Assembly: GCA_024640445.1 (NCBI GenBank) | Contig: JAHEEZ010000032.1 | Location: 1-21,334 of the forward strand | Reading direction: 5' to 3' | DNA: 21,334 nt | Source of the DNA: Acidobacteriota bacterium | Lineage (GTDB): Bacteria; Acidobacteriota; Blastocatellia; Pyrinomonadales; Pyrinomonadaceae | In this document: piece after piece, positions 8,393-15,694 of the stretch | Layout: each line of letters begins with the position of its first letter | Numbering within the stretch: the first letter of the stretch is position 1 | Translations under genes and position numbers: made by a program | The notes under the pieces: generated by a model | Database searches by the model: none | What the model saw: only the letters and a program-made list of their open reading frames with translations | What the model was told of the DNA's origin: nothing

Positions 8393-9424
8393 ATGTTACG
8401 CAAGGTATCCGTTTTTATTTTGCTTTCTACCGTATTTTCCCTTGTGACTTATGGCCAGGTTGTTGAGGTCAGACCCGAATCGGGCGAAGGAAAGAACCGC
8501 GTGTTCAGCTTCGCTTTCGGGGGCGGCAGCTATCTGGGTATCGAAATTAAGGAAGTTACAAAGGAAAACTATTCCGAACTTGGCCTTTCCGAAGTGAAGG
8601 GTGTCAGCATCACGAAAGTGCTCGAAAACTCGCCGGCAGAAAAAGCCGGCTTGAAGGCGGGCGATGTCATCGTCGGGTTCGACGGCGCATCTGTTACGAG
8701 CACGAAGAAACTTACAAGGCTTATCGGCGAGGTTGCGCCAGATCACTCGGTCGATATGACGGTGATCAGAGGAGGCAGCGAGATCAGGCTTTCTGTTACC
8801 GTCGGCAAGAGGGATATGCCTGGCTGGTCGAGCGGAAACTTCGTTTTTCCCGAGGTCCCAGATGCGCCATTTCCTCCGGATGCCCCCGGTGCGCCGGTTG
8901 CGCCTGCCGCTCCAGATGTGCCCTTGATAGAGATGCCGAACGTGCAGATCTTCCCGAGGGGTGACGGTAACTTTGTGTGGAGCACGGGCCCGCGACGCAC
9001 GATAGGCGTGGGTGTGTCGTCGCTTTCGGAACAGCTTGGTGAATACTTTGGGGCGGAGGACGGAAAGGGAATTTTGATCACAAGCGTTGAAGCTGATTCT
9101 CCTGCGGCACGCGCCGGGTTGAAAGCGGGTGACGTCATAGTTGAAGCAAACGGCAAAGCCGTCAACGGCTCCGGCGATCTTGTCAAAACCCTTAATACTG
9201 AGAAAGAAGGCGACGTCACTCTCACGGTCATCCGCGACAGGTCTCGCAGGACAATATCGGTGACGCCCGAGGAATCGAAAGGTCCTGATAAATTCTTTGA
9301 AAGAATAGGTCCGAATGGCGTACTGAGTCTGGAAGGTCCGAAGTCCGGGATCCGTTTGGCTCCCAGGCCCGAAAGGCCCGTCAGACCGTTGATCATTGAA
9401 CCGGGAACGAGAATCCTGAAGTAA
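8393..9424 (+). CDS. Secreted protein with two PDZ domains
   Basis: A 343-residue exported protein with no catalytic domain. The signal peptide covers about residues 1-21 (ends VTYGQ). PDZ1 lies at about 46-138, with YLGIEI and SPAEKAGLKAGDVIVGFDG; PDZ2 at about 203-293, with IGVGVSS and SPAARAGLKAGDVIVEANG. They are joined by a Pro/Ala-rich linker (about 152-180). The layout resembles the C-terminal half of HtrA/DegP proteases without the trypsin domain. It may be a periplasmic substrate adaptor or scaffold. ATG 8393 has GGAGG at 8384-8388; an earlier in-frame TTG at 8330 is rejected because it precedes that site and would bury the signal peptide. It is followed by a strong terminator. The partner is unknown. 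Confidence 0.88.
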   Translation: MLRKVSVFILLSTVFSLVTYGQVVEVRPESGEGKNRVFSFAFGGGSYLGIEIKEVTKENYSELGLSEVKGVSITKVLENSPAEKAGLKAGDVIVGFDGASVTSTKKLTRLIGEVAPDHSVDMTVIRGGSEIRLSVTVGKRDMPGWSSGNFVFPEVPDAPFPPDAPGAPVAPAAPDVPLIEMPNVQIFPRGDGNFVWSTGPRRTIGVGVSSLSEQLGEYFGAEDGKGILITSVEADSPAARAGLKAGDVIVEANGKAVNGSGDLVKTLNTEKEGDVTLTVIRDRSRRTISVTPEESKGPDKFFERIGPNGVLSLEGPKSGIRLAPRPERPVRPLIIEPGTRILK

Positions 9425-9441
9425 ACTGATCGCTGAAAACC

Positions 9442-9481
9442 AAATAAGAGGCTGCCCCGAAAAGCAGCCTCTTATTTTTTT
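9442..9481. terminator. Strong bidirectional intrinsic terminator
   Basis: A perfect 14-bp stem pairs 9442-9455 with 9464-9477 around an 8-base loop (CCCGAAAA), with a T-run to 9481 on the plus strand and TTATTT plus further T on the minus strand. It lies between two convergent genes and can end both. Confidence 0.92.
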
Positions 9482-9503
9482 GTCTCATTCTTGTCTGACA
9501 GAA

Positions 9504-10115
9504 TCAGCGTCTTTTGTTCATGCTTGCCTTTCTGAGCTCGTCAGCTTCTTTACTCACCTTCTCCGCGTCCGCCATATATTTCTTGAAGCCTTCCTCGTTC
9601 TTCTTGAACGTGTCCCGGGCCAGCCTCAAAGTCGCCGGGTCCTCGGAGCCGGCCTTGTCTCGAAAAAGGACCGCCGAATTCCTGCGATAATCGAAAGCGC
9701 GAATCTCCAATTCAATGCTCTCCTGTTTGAGGCTGAGATATCTTTTCCAGGTAGGATTAAGATCCAGCGCCTGCGCTTTTTCCAGTTTGTCGATTATGCT
9801 GTCGGCGAACAGATAACCGTCGTTGATCGCCAGCGAGAGCTCATCCGCCAACTCTTTCACCTTCTTCAGATCGCCCGCTTTTAGTGCCGCTTCGAGCTGA
9901 TCCACCTTTTGATTGTTGTTTCGGTAAAGTGTCTTGATGCCCTTAATGTTCTCATTCGCGTCCTCGATAAGCTGGGCTGCCTTCTGACGATCCGCTTCCG
10001 AACCGAGATCTTCGCCACCCGGACCCGTACTGCGGGAGCCGAAACTACAGCCCGCCGCAAACAAGGCAGCGATCAGAACGGCACAGATCAGCATGAAAAC
10101 AAGATTTCTGTTCAT
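9504..10115 (-). CDS. Uncharacterised alpha-helical lipoprotein
   Basis: A 203-residue protein with an N-terminal hydrophobic signal ending LFAAGC; Cys23 is the likely lipidation site. The mature part starts with a Ser/Gly-rich linker, then is almost wholly charged and helical (ADRQKAAQLIEDANENIKG..., repeated Lys/Glu/Leu patterns), typical of a coiled-coil or helical-bundle periplasmic protein. No enzyme motif is visible and I do not recognise the family. ATG 10115 was preferred; GTG 10121 is two codons upstream and equally open. It is the last gene of the minus-strand run, 14 bases after the polytopic membrane protein, so it is probably in the same operon. Confidence 0.75.
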   Translation of the reverse strand: MNRNLVFMLICAVLIAALFAAGCSFGSRSTGPGGEDLGSEADRQKAAQLIEDANENIKGIKTLYRNNNQKVDQLEAALKAGDLKKVKELADELSLAINDGYLFADSIIDKLEKAQALDLNPTWKRYLSLKQESIELEIRAFDYRRNSAVLFRDKAGSEDPATLRLARDTFKKNEEGFKKYMADAEKVSKEADELRKASMNKRR

Positions 10116-10129
10116 TCGCACGAATAACG

Positions 10130-11182
10130 CTATTTTAACAGACCGATGTCGGGATTGTTCTTTCGTTTCCAGATGAAACCGTCCAGAACGTAATGTGTGA
10201 TCTGCGGAATCGCAAGAAGAGGCACAAGTAAGGTCTTAAGGCCTCCGATCTCCCAGTCCGAGCCGAACATCCAGTTTCGCTCGTGCCATACGCCGCGATT
10301 CCAAAATAGTTCCTCGACATACGCGAGAAGCCAAAGGGTAGCGAGAAACACAAGCCAGTTCCCGGTCAGAGCCTTGTAAAAAGGCGTTGAGGCATCGCGG
10401 CGCGCCCTTGCGTAAAACCATATGAGTGCAAAATACGGGACTCCATGAATTATTACGTTTGTGACCGTGAACGCGTAATCCGAGTTCAGCGCTACGATCC
10501 CGACATACCAGCAGACCGCGGTCGTCGCGACAACTATGTCTTTTCCCGGATTCAGTTCGCCTTCTTTCAGATAGAGATAGGCGGATTTCGCGAAATATGC
10601 CGCAAGCGCAAGGATCCAAAGCGGAAACAGGACTGTTGCGACAAGGCCGGGCACCGAGATGAAATCGTTCTTGACGAACCAGTTGAACTGACGGTCGCCG
10701 CTTGTCATCCAGAAGGCGAGCGGATAGACGGTCGCAAGATAAACGGCAGAAGCATCGATCCACCAGGTCCAACTCGACTTTTCGCCTGCCTTAGCTCTAT
10801 AGAGAGAGACCCATCCGTATTGCTGTCTTACGAAGTGAAAGACTGCCAGGTACGCGAGACACCGCCAGAAGACAAGTGAGCCTTCTGAGTAAAGCGCGAC
10901 GCCGATCGCATATCCGATGACCGGCACCAGAACGTAAAGCCAGATCCTGCGTTTGAACTCTTCGGAATCGAAATAGACCCGGAAAGAAGTGGACCAGACG
11001 TGCGCGACGTCTATGAGCAGTATTGCCGAGATCCAGGTCCAGTCAGGGGTGTCGCCGTTCAGGATCCCTAACTGCCATCCGATCGCAAGCAAGACGAGTG
11101 AGGCCACCGCACTGCCGAGAAAGACCGAAAGGTCCGTCGCGCGGGAGAACAGCCAGGGGGTAGTTTGTACTGTCGAATCCAT
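10130..11182 (-). CDS. Uncharacterised polytopic membrane protein with conserved-looking His motifs
   Basis: A 350-residue integral membrane protein with about nine or ten hydrophobic segments between residues 17 and 340. Polar residues sit within or beside membrane spans: DVAHVWSTSFRVYFD (about 57-71), FHFVRQQYGW (about 115-124), IHGVPYF (about 248-254) and QITHYVLDGFIWK near the C-terminus. Several intramembrane histidines with Arg/Gln/Asp partners recall membrane di-metal or haem enzymes, but I cannot assign a family. I have a vague impression that proteins with HFxRQQYG and HYxLDxFIW occur in other environmental bacteria as hypotheticals. It lies 83 bases downstream of the FAD-dependent lipoprotein and 14 bases upstream of another lipoprotein. 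Function unknown. Confidence 0.8.
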   Translation of the reverse strand: MDSTVQTTPWLFSRATDLSVFLGSAVASLVLLAIGWQLGILNGDTPDWTWISAILLIDVAHVWSTSFRVYFDSEEFKRRIWLYVLVPVIGYAIGVALYSEGSLVFWRCLAYLAVFHFVRQQYGWVSLYRAKAGEKSSWTWWIDASAVYLATVYPLAFWMTSGDRQFNWFVKNDFISVPGLVATVLFPLWILALAAYFAKSAYLYLKEGELNPGKDIVVATTAVCWYVGIVALNSDYAFTVTNVIIHGVPYFALIWFYARARRDASTPFYKALTGNWLVFLATLWLLAYVEELFWNRGVWHERNWMFGSDWEIGGLKTLLVPLLAIPQITHYVLDGFIWKRKNNPDIGLLK

Positions 11183-11280
11183 AAGAGAGCTTTACAGCGT
11201 TGGAAGGGATGAAGGTGATAAATGTAGAAGAATTGTCTGATAAGAGTTTCTTTGACCTATCCCTTTCATCCCCTTGATCC
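11183..11280. repeat. Imperfect inverted GGGATGAAGG-type repeat in intergenic gap
   Basis: GGGATGAAGG near 11203-11212 is matched by CCTTTCATCCC near 11262-11272, one base longer. The right arm overlaps the end of the FAD gene and continues into CTTGATCCCTGTT, which resembles the TCATCCCTGTT just before 13560. It may be a degenerate relative of the repeats near the GxxExxY gene. No gene is seen in the gap. Confidence 0.3.
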
Positions 11281-12885
11281 CTGTTCCAGTATTTCTCCTG
11301 CCGCGCGGAGGCCGTGGTGAAAAGCTTCCTCAAATATCGCGATCCCGCTCAGGTCTGAATGCGCGAAATGTACGTTCCTGAACGGTTTCATCGCCTTTTC
11401 GCGCTCACCGCCCCAAATGAATCCGGGCCTCGGCGAGATCATCGCGTGACCCCAACGCATTATGTCGATCCGCGTCGTCGCCTCGCGTATGTTCTCGTGC
11501 GCCCGCTCCAGATCGGTCAGACATATGTCCGCGAGTTCCTTCCAGTCAAGCGACAGCAACTTGTTCATCCCGGCCTTCAGTTCCTTTTCGGCCATAGGGT
11601 AGTAATACGTCAGCACAGTCGGCCCGTAGTCTATACCCTTCTGGTGTGTCGCAGTGACATATCCGAGAGAACGGCTTTCGTACAGCACATTGTCCCACGA
11701 AAGGGGAAAATCTCTTTCGAACCGGTTCTTTGGGCGTTCTTTGAGAAACAGGTTCGCGACAAACCACGCATTGTGCTGGAACTCGGCCGGATCGAAAGGA
11801 GCGGAATTCGAAAACCCTCTTACCAAAAAGCCGGTTGTGAAGATCGGCGCGGCGAATATCGCATTCTTTGCGCGGACCCCTTTCGCTGTATTGGTCTCGG
11901 TATCCAGAAACACCACCTCAACGCCATTTTCAGATGGTATCACCTCGACCACAAGCGCCGAACTCATCGTTTGGGCCTTCACTTCTGTTGCAAAATGATC
12001 GACAAAACGCCCGTTTCCTTCAGGAAACGTGATGAACGGCTGCGATTCTTCTCCCGCTTTTCTTACTCTTGAGCTGAAATAGAAGATCCCTGCCCACGCA
12101 GATGTCTGACTAAGCGTAAGACCGTAGTCGTCGCGGCAGGCGTAGTCGCAATACCAGATCAACCGATCCGACGTAAACCCCTGCCGCGTAAGCCATTCCG
12201 CGAACGAGACCCGATCAAGCGCAATCACCTCTGGATCTTCCGAACAGCTCGATACGGGAACCGAAAAAGCCCTCATTCCCGAACCGTCGCGCCAGTTTAT
12301 CCATTCGTCTATCTTTTGCTGAAAAGCATTTAATTGGCGAAGATCTTCTTTGGTCGCGCCCGGATATAGGTACAGACCTTCGTACCAGCGGCCTTTGTAG
12401 TAGATCCTCTCTTCCGGGTCACGGGTAAGAAACTGTTCCGGAATGACGAGATCGCCGTCCTCTGCGAACGATTCGATGAGGTCCATCTCTTTCAGGAGCC
12501 CGACAAGGTCCTCATTCTCTTTGAAAGGAACTGGCAGGTAGTGCGCCCCCCAGGGATATGAAACAAGGGGCGATGTCCCCGAAACCGATGTACCGCCCGC
12601 CTTTTTTTCAAGTTCGAGAAGTACGAAGTCATCAAAACCCTCTTTCTTGAGCTTCCAGCCGGCCGATAGTCCCGCGATCCCGCCGCCGACGATGACCGTC
12701 CCGACATTCGTCCACCCCTCTTCCGCGACTTCGAATTTCCGGCGTTCGCGAAGTATGTGGCCGATATTGTTGGAAGCGCCGACGATCCGGCCATCCATGC
12801 CCGATGTCCCGGACGGACTCTTACACGCTGCAAGAGCAAGTGGCAGACCGACGAAAGCTTTTAGAATTTCTCGCCTTGTCAGCAT
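11266..12885 (-). CDS. FAD-dependent amine-oxidase-like lipoprotein, exported
   Basis: Flavoprotein of the amine oxidase/protoporphyrinogen oxidase superfamily. From ATG 12885 it has 539 residues. The N-terminus MLTRREILKAF carries a twin-arginine-like RR, and LALAAC places a lipid-anchor Cys at 21, so it is probably exported folded with FAD and tethered to the membrane. The dinucleotide fold is TVIVGGGIAGLSAGWKLK (GGGIAG at 67-72) with the ribose-binding LLELEKKAGG; the FAD-closing region near the C-terminus reads VHFAHSDLSGIAIFEEAFHHG. An open frame extends to 12975 but adds a cysteine-rich stretch unlike a signal. No clear ribosome-binding site is seen at 12885. Location on the same strand as spermidine synthase and AdoMet decarboxylase suggests oxidation of a polyamine or related amine; this is inference only, and no substrate residues can be asserted. 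Confidence 0.83.
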   Translation of the reverse strand: MLTRREILKAFVGLPLALAACKSPSGTSGMDGRIVGASNNIGHILRERRKFEVAEEGWTNVGTVIVGGGIAGLSAGWKLKKEGFDDFVLLELEKKAGGTSVSGTSPLVSYPWGAHYLPVPFKENEDLVGLLKEMDLIESFAEDGDLVIPEQFLTRDPEERIYYKGRWYEGLYLYPGATKEDLRQLNAFQQKIDEWINWRDGSGMRAFSVPVSSCSEDPEVIALDRVSFAEWLTRQGFTSDRLIWYCDYACRDDYGLTLSQTSAWAGIFYFSSRVRKAGEESQPFITFPEGNGRFVDHFATEVKAQTMSSALVVEVIPSENGVEVVFLDTETNTAKGVRAKNAIFAAPIFTTGFLVRGFSNSAPFDPAEFQHNAWFVANLFLKERPKNRFERDFPLSWDNVLYESRSLGYVTATHQKGIDYGPTVLTYYYPMAEKELKAGMNKLLSLDWKELADICLTDLERAHENIREATTRIDIMRWGHAMISPRPGFIWGGEREKAMKPFRNVHFAHSDLSGIAIFEEAFHHGLRAAGEILEQGSRG

Positions 12886-12901
12886 AAGAGGAAAGAAACT
12901 C

Positions 12902-13523
12902 CAACAGGATAGACAGGATGGGAAGGATATCGCTCTTGTCTTAGCATTACGATCAAAGCTGGTCTTGCTTGCCAACTGCAGAAGGAGGAGCCAGATCCCG
13001 TCTTAGAATGTTCGCTCGTCTATTGGTATAGCCGGAAATATTCTGCCTTCGGATTTCCAAAATTGATTAGCAGTGCCGTCTTCATCCCAGTGGCTTTCAG
13101 GTAGTTAATGACCTGTGCTTTGTGTTCGGGAAGAATGCGGGTGACTGCCTTAAGTTCTACGAGCACTACGTCTTCAACGATCAGGTCAGCGAAGAACCTT
13201 CCTACATTCACTCCGCGAAACGTAACTTCAAGTGCTACTTGTGACCTTGCTCCAAGCCCCTTTTGGCTGAGAGCCACGAGAAGCTCTCATAGACAGACTC
13301 GACAAACACGGCTCCGAGTTCTCGGCTGACTTCGAAAGTACATTCAAGGATTCGTCCCGTAATATTGCTGTGTAGCATTCATTCTTCATCCTTGATTCCC
13401 TCATTTGTTGATACTCTGCGGTGGCCTAGTCCGCGAAACCTCACCAGCAACTGCTCAAGATTACAGTAAACAAAGACGAACATGAAAAGAGAACCAATCC
13501 TGATTATCCTGTCTATCCTGTTT
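12902..13523. mobile_element. Candidate inverted-repeat unit carrying a broken GxxExxY gene
   Basis: The 17-mer AACAGGATAGACAGGAT (12903-12919) recurs as its exact reverse complement at 13506-13522. Each end is a triplet of 9-bp units of the form ATCCTGNNN (right end 13497-13523; left end 12902-12928 on the minus strand), and similarity continues for several bases outside. Between them lies only a frameshifted GxxExxY gene. The unit interrupts the interval between the spermidine synthase and the FAD lipoprotein. It may be a small non-autonomous element; no target duplication was identified. Confidence 0.45.
13020..13378 (-). pseudogene. GxxExxY / PDDEXK_3 family protein, frameshifted
   Basis: Two frames together give one GxxExxY-family protein. 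The N-terminal part starts at ATG 13378 and reads MLHSNITGRILECTFEVSRELGAVFVESVYES. It then runs into another frame near 13279-13286, after which the C-terminal 85 codons read VALSQKGLGARSQ, ADLIVEDVVLVELKAV, HKAQVINYLKATG and end LLINFG...FRLYQ. The total, 359 bases, is one short of 120 codons, so a single-base deletion explains it. The nuclease-like D...ExK (ADLIVE...VELK) is present in the second part. The Gly of the name motif is replaced (VFVESVY). The 3' part alone could start at GTG 13277 but would lack the conserved N-terminus. Function of the family is unknown; it often occurs in repeat-rich intergenic settings. Confidence 0.78.
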
Positions 13524-13562
13524 GAGTCTTCCTTTCCCCCTCATCCCTGTTACCCCTTCTTC

Positions 13563-15089
13563 TTACTCAAAGCGCCGCCACTCAGCCTCGTAATACCTTA
13601 CAAGCGCCTGGTTATCCAGACGGTTGATCTCCAGCTCTTCTTTCGGACGGTCCGTGTCGACCGGGAAGTTAAACATGTCCTCCATCGAACGTGAATCGAG
13701 AAACGCCAGGTCAAGGTCTTTGGGAACTTCTTTCGGAGGATCGAAAGGAGTCTGTTTAGCTAGCACATAACCCCAGATGCCGAAAGATGGAACTGTCGTC
13801 TGATAGGGCTTCGCCGTGAATCCGGCGGCCTCAATGGTCTCGACGATGCACCAGTAGGAGTTTCTTGCGTAAAGAGGCGACGTGCTCTGGATAACTACTG
13901 AAGATTCGGGCTTAAGCTTTGAACGGAGCAGTTTGTAGAATCGTGTGCTGTATAGCTTTCCGAGCGCGAAGTTATTTGGATCCGGAAAGTCCACGATCGC
14001 AACGTCGAATGGCTCGGTTTTAGTGTCGCTTAACCATACGAAGGCGTCAGCGTTGATGACCTCCACACGTTTGTCATCCAGCGAATGACGGTTCAGATCT
14101 GAAAGAACAGGCAATCTCTTTCCGAGTGAGGTCATGTCAGGATCAAGATCGACCAGCGTCACGCTTTCAACCGACTTGTATCTAAGTACCTCCCGGACCG
14201 CTAGACCGTCACCGCCTCCAAGAACGAGTATCCGTTTCGGCGTTCCAGGGTACGCGAGCATCGGCGGATGCACGAGAGCTTCGTGATATCGGTACTCGTC
14301 AAACGAATTGAACTGCAGGTTGCCGTTCAGGAAAAGCGCGAAACCGGTTCTGCCTCTCGTAACGACGATCCTCTGGTACTTGGAACTCTCCGCGTAGATT
14401 ATCGAGTCCTGGTAAAGGCCCTCTTCGGCAAGGACCGTGAGTGTGTCCGCCTTTATCGCCCCGATGATCAGAAGCGCGATCACAAAGACCCCTTTGATCC
14501 TCAGAAAGAGTATCTTGCCCGGCTTTATCAAAGGGAAGAGCAGCCAGGTTCCCCACAACCCTACCGCCGCGTTCAGGATCCCGAACATCAGGGACGTCCG
14601 CACAAGTCCGAGCGTCGGAACCAGAAAGATCGGAAAGAGGATCGAAGCGGCGAGCGCGCCGACATAATCGAGCGCAAGAACCCTCGCAACAAGCTCCTTG
14701 AAATCCAGCTCGTCTTTGAGGATACGCATCAGAAGCGGGATCTCCAGCCCGACAAGAGTGCCGATCCCGATCACGACCGCGTACAGTATCACATTGAAAT
14801 AGGAGAGATTGGCGAAAGAGAAGAAAAGAAGGGGGGCGGATACGCCGCCGAGTACCGCGACGGCAAGTTCGACATCGACAAAACGCTCTGCAAGATTCGT
14901 TTCGATGAAGCGCGAAAGCCAGGAGCCGATGCCCATCGCGAACAGGTAGAGCCCGATGATGATCGAGAACTGGGTTACGGAGTCGCCAAGTACGTAACTC
15001 GCCAGGGTCCCTGCGAGGAGTTCATAAATGAGCCCGCAGGTTGCGATGACAAAGACGTTGAGAAAAAGAAGCGGTACACGACGGTTCAT
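13563..15089 (-). CDS. Membrane-fused spermidine synthase-like aminopropyltransferase
   Basis: A spermidine-synthase catalytic domain joined to an N-terminal membrane domain, 508 residues from ATG 15089. Residues about 6-210 hold about seven hydrophobic spans (for example IATCGLIYELLAGTLASYVL and IIIGLYLFAMGIGSWL). The C-terminal half has the aminopropyltransferase signature: LQFNSFDEYRYHEALVHP (D264, E265, YHE 268-270), GGGDG at 291-295 that binds decarboxylated AdoMet, VDLDPDM at 313-319 and VDFPDP at 366-371, where D367 and D370 take the place of the catalytic Asp pair. So the known catalytic residues look intact. The usual acceptor is putrescine, but no putrescine-forming gene is nearby. 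GTG 15134 is an alternative start adding 15 residues. It shares a strand with DUF350 (84 bases upstream) and speD. Confidence 0.9.
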   Translation of the reverse strand: MNRRVPLLFLNVFVIATCGLIYELLAGTLASYVLGDSVTQFSIIIGLYLFAMGIGSWLSRFIETNLAERFVDVELAVAVLGGVSAPLLFFSFANLSYFNVILYAVVIGIGTLVGLEIPLLMRILKDELDFKELVARVLALDYVGALAASILFPIFLVPTLGLVRTSLMFGILNAAVGLWGTWLLFPLIKPGKILFLRIKGVFVIALLIIGAIKADTLTVLAEEGLYQDSIIYAESSKYQRIVVTRGRTGFALFLNGNLQFNSFDEYRYHEALVHPPMLAYPGTPKRILVLGGGDGLAVREVLRYKSVESVTLVDLDPDMTSLGKRLPVLSDLNRHSLDDKRVEVINADAFVWLSDTKTEPFDVAIVDFPDPNNFALGKLYSTRFYKLLRSKLKPESSVVIQSTSPLYARNSYWCIVETIEAAGFTAKPYQTTVPSFGIWGYVLAKQTPFDPPKEVPKDLDLAFLDSRSMEDMFNFPVDTDRPKEELEINRLDNQALVRYYEAEWRRFE

Positions 15090-15173
15090 CTGGATGGCCG
15101 GAAACGCGAAACGGAAGACGGACCGCGAAAACACCGCGTCGATCCGGCTTTCCGTTCTCCGATAAGTGCACGC

Positions 15174-15434
15174 CTAACCGTGGATTGCGGCGGCGATGAT
15201 GATGGCGATCCCGATCATCATCGAACCGATGATGATGCCGAGCGAAGTGTTCTGATCTTCTTCGATCTCCTTATGCACCGAGAACGGCAGCGCCTTGTCG
15301 AGAATGAAGAACGAGATCGCGAAGAACATCAATCCCAGGACCACGAAAATAAGCGTGGTCACGAGTATCTCCAAAAGCTGGTCGAGTTTGACAATAAGCC
15401 CGAGCACGTTCGGGCCAAGCAAGGTCATCAGCAT
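15174..15434 (-). CDS. DUF350 family small membrane protein
   Basis: An 86-residue protein with hydrophobic spans at about 21-45 (EILVTTLIFVVLGLMFFAI) and 67-85 (SLGIIIGSMMIGIAIIIAA), joined by an acidic loop (HKEIEEDQNT). This matches one half of the YjfL/DUF350 fold, whose members often occur with polyamine or phage-shock genes. ATG 15434 was chosen because GGAGG lies at 15445-15441, six bases upstream. The longer frame from 15515 is rejected, since its first 27 codons lie over a different small gene. The ATG overlaps the stop of that small gene by one base (TAATG), so the two are coupled. Length is short for a DUF350 protein, which is often duplicated to about 130 residues. Confidence 0.83.
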   Translation of the reverse strand: MLMTLLGPNVLGLIVKLDQLLEILVTTLIFVVLGLMFFAISFFILDKALPFSVHKEIEEDQNTSLGIIIGSMMIGIAIIIAAAIHG

Positions 15435-15586
15435 TATTTTCCTCCACGAAAACCGGTATAGATAAACGGAACTCCCAGGAACGAGCGACTTCGCCCGGCG
15501 TTCCAGAACTCCCACCCGAGCCAGCTCGACGTCGAGTACAATACGATCACGCCGATCGCGAACACGTAATAGAGTTTTCTTAACAT
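15434..15586 (-). CDS. 50-residue membrane peptide, probably a real small gene
   Basis: An open frame from ATG 15586 to TAA 15436-15434 encodes 50 residues. It has one hydrophobic helix (KLYYVFAIGVIVLYSTSSW) followed by a basic tail (NAGRSRSFLGVPFIYTGFRGGK). A positively charged start (MLRK) and Gly-rich end fit a small single-span protein. The stop overlaps the DUF350 start by one base, and GGAGG inside its last codons serves as the ribosome-binding site of DUF350. That gives the arrangement a functional logic. No family is recognised. It sits between the DUF4178 protein and DUF350, so it is likely a subunit or partner of the same membrane complex. Confidence 0.72.
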   Translation of the reverse strand: MLRKLYYVFAIGVIVLYSTSSWLGWEFWNAGRSRSFLGVPFIYTGFRGGK

Positions 15587-15603
15587 AGCTGTCTTTGGTT
15601 TAT

Positions 15604-15694
15604 TGAATTCACTGAGTTCGGTTAACGGATATCGGATCGAAAAACTCAGCCGACTCGGTAAACCCGGCTAACTCAGTGAAATCGGCCAACTCGC
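15604..15694. repeat. Degenerate ACTC-rich repeats with an 11-bp inverted pair
   Basis: The gap between the DUF4178 stop and the 50-residue gene is built of related words such as AACTCAGCCGACTCGG, CGGCTAACTCAGTG and CGGCCAACTCGCTTAACTCG. TTCACTGAGTT (15608-15618) and AACTCAGTGAA (15670-15680) are exact reverse complements. The last repeat touches the final codons of the DUF4178 gene. No terminator is evident, so the operon may continue through it. Confidence 0.5.

Noticed and set aside
8743..9396. Minus-strand frame opposite the PDZ gene
   Set aside because: Low-complexity Ser/Pro/Gly translation mirroring the PDZ linker; no start signal.
11359..12072. Plus-strand frame opposite the FAD lipoprotein
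   Set aside because: Arg/His-rich with no family pattern; the minus strand encodes a clear flavoprotein.
14268..15461. Long open frame (397 codons) on the plus strand opposite the aminopropyltransferase and DUF350
   Set aside because: Product is extremely charged, has no domain and lies antisense to two clear genes; an artefact of codon use on the other strand.
15435..15515. Longer DUF350 start at 15515
   Set aside because: The first 27 codons lie over the 50-residue small gene in another frame, and the good ribosome-binding site serves ATG 15434.
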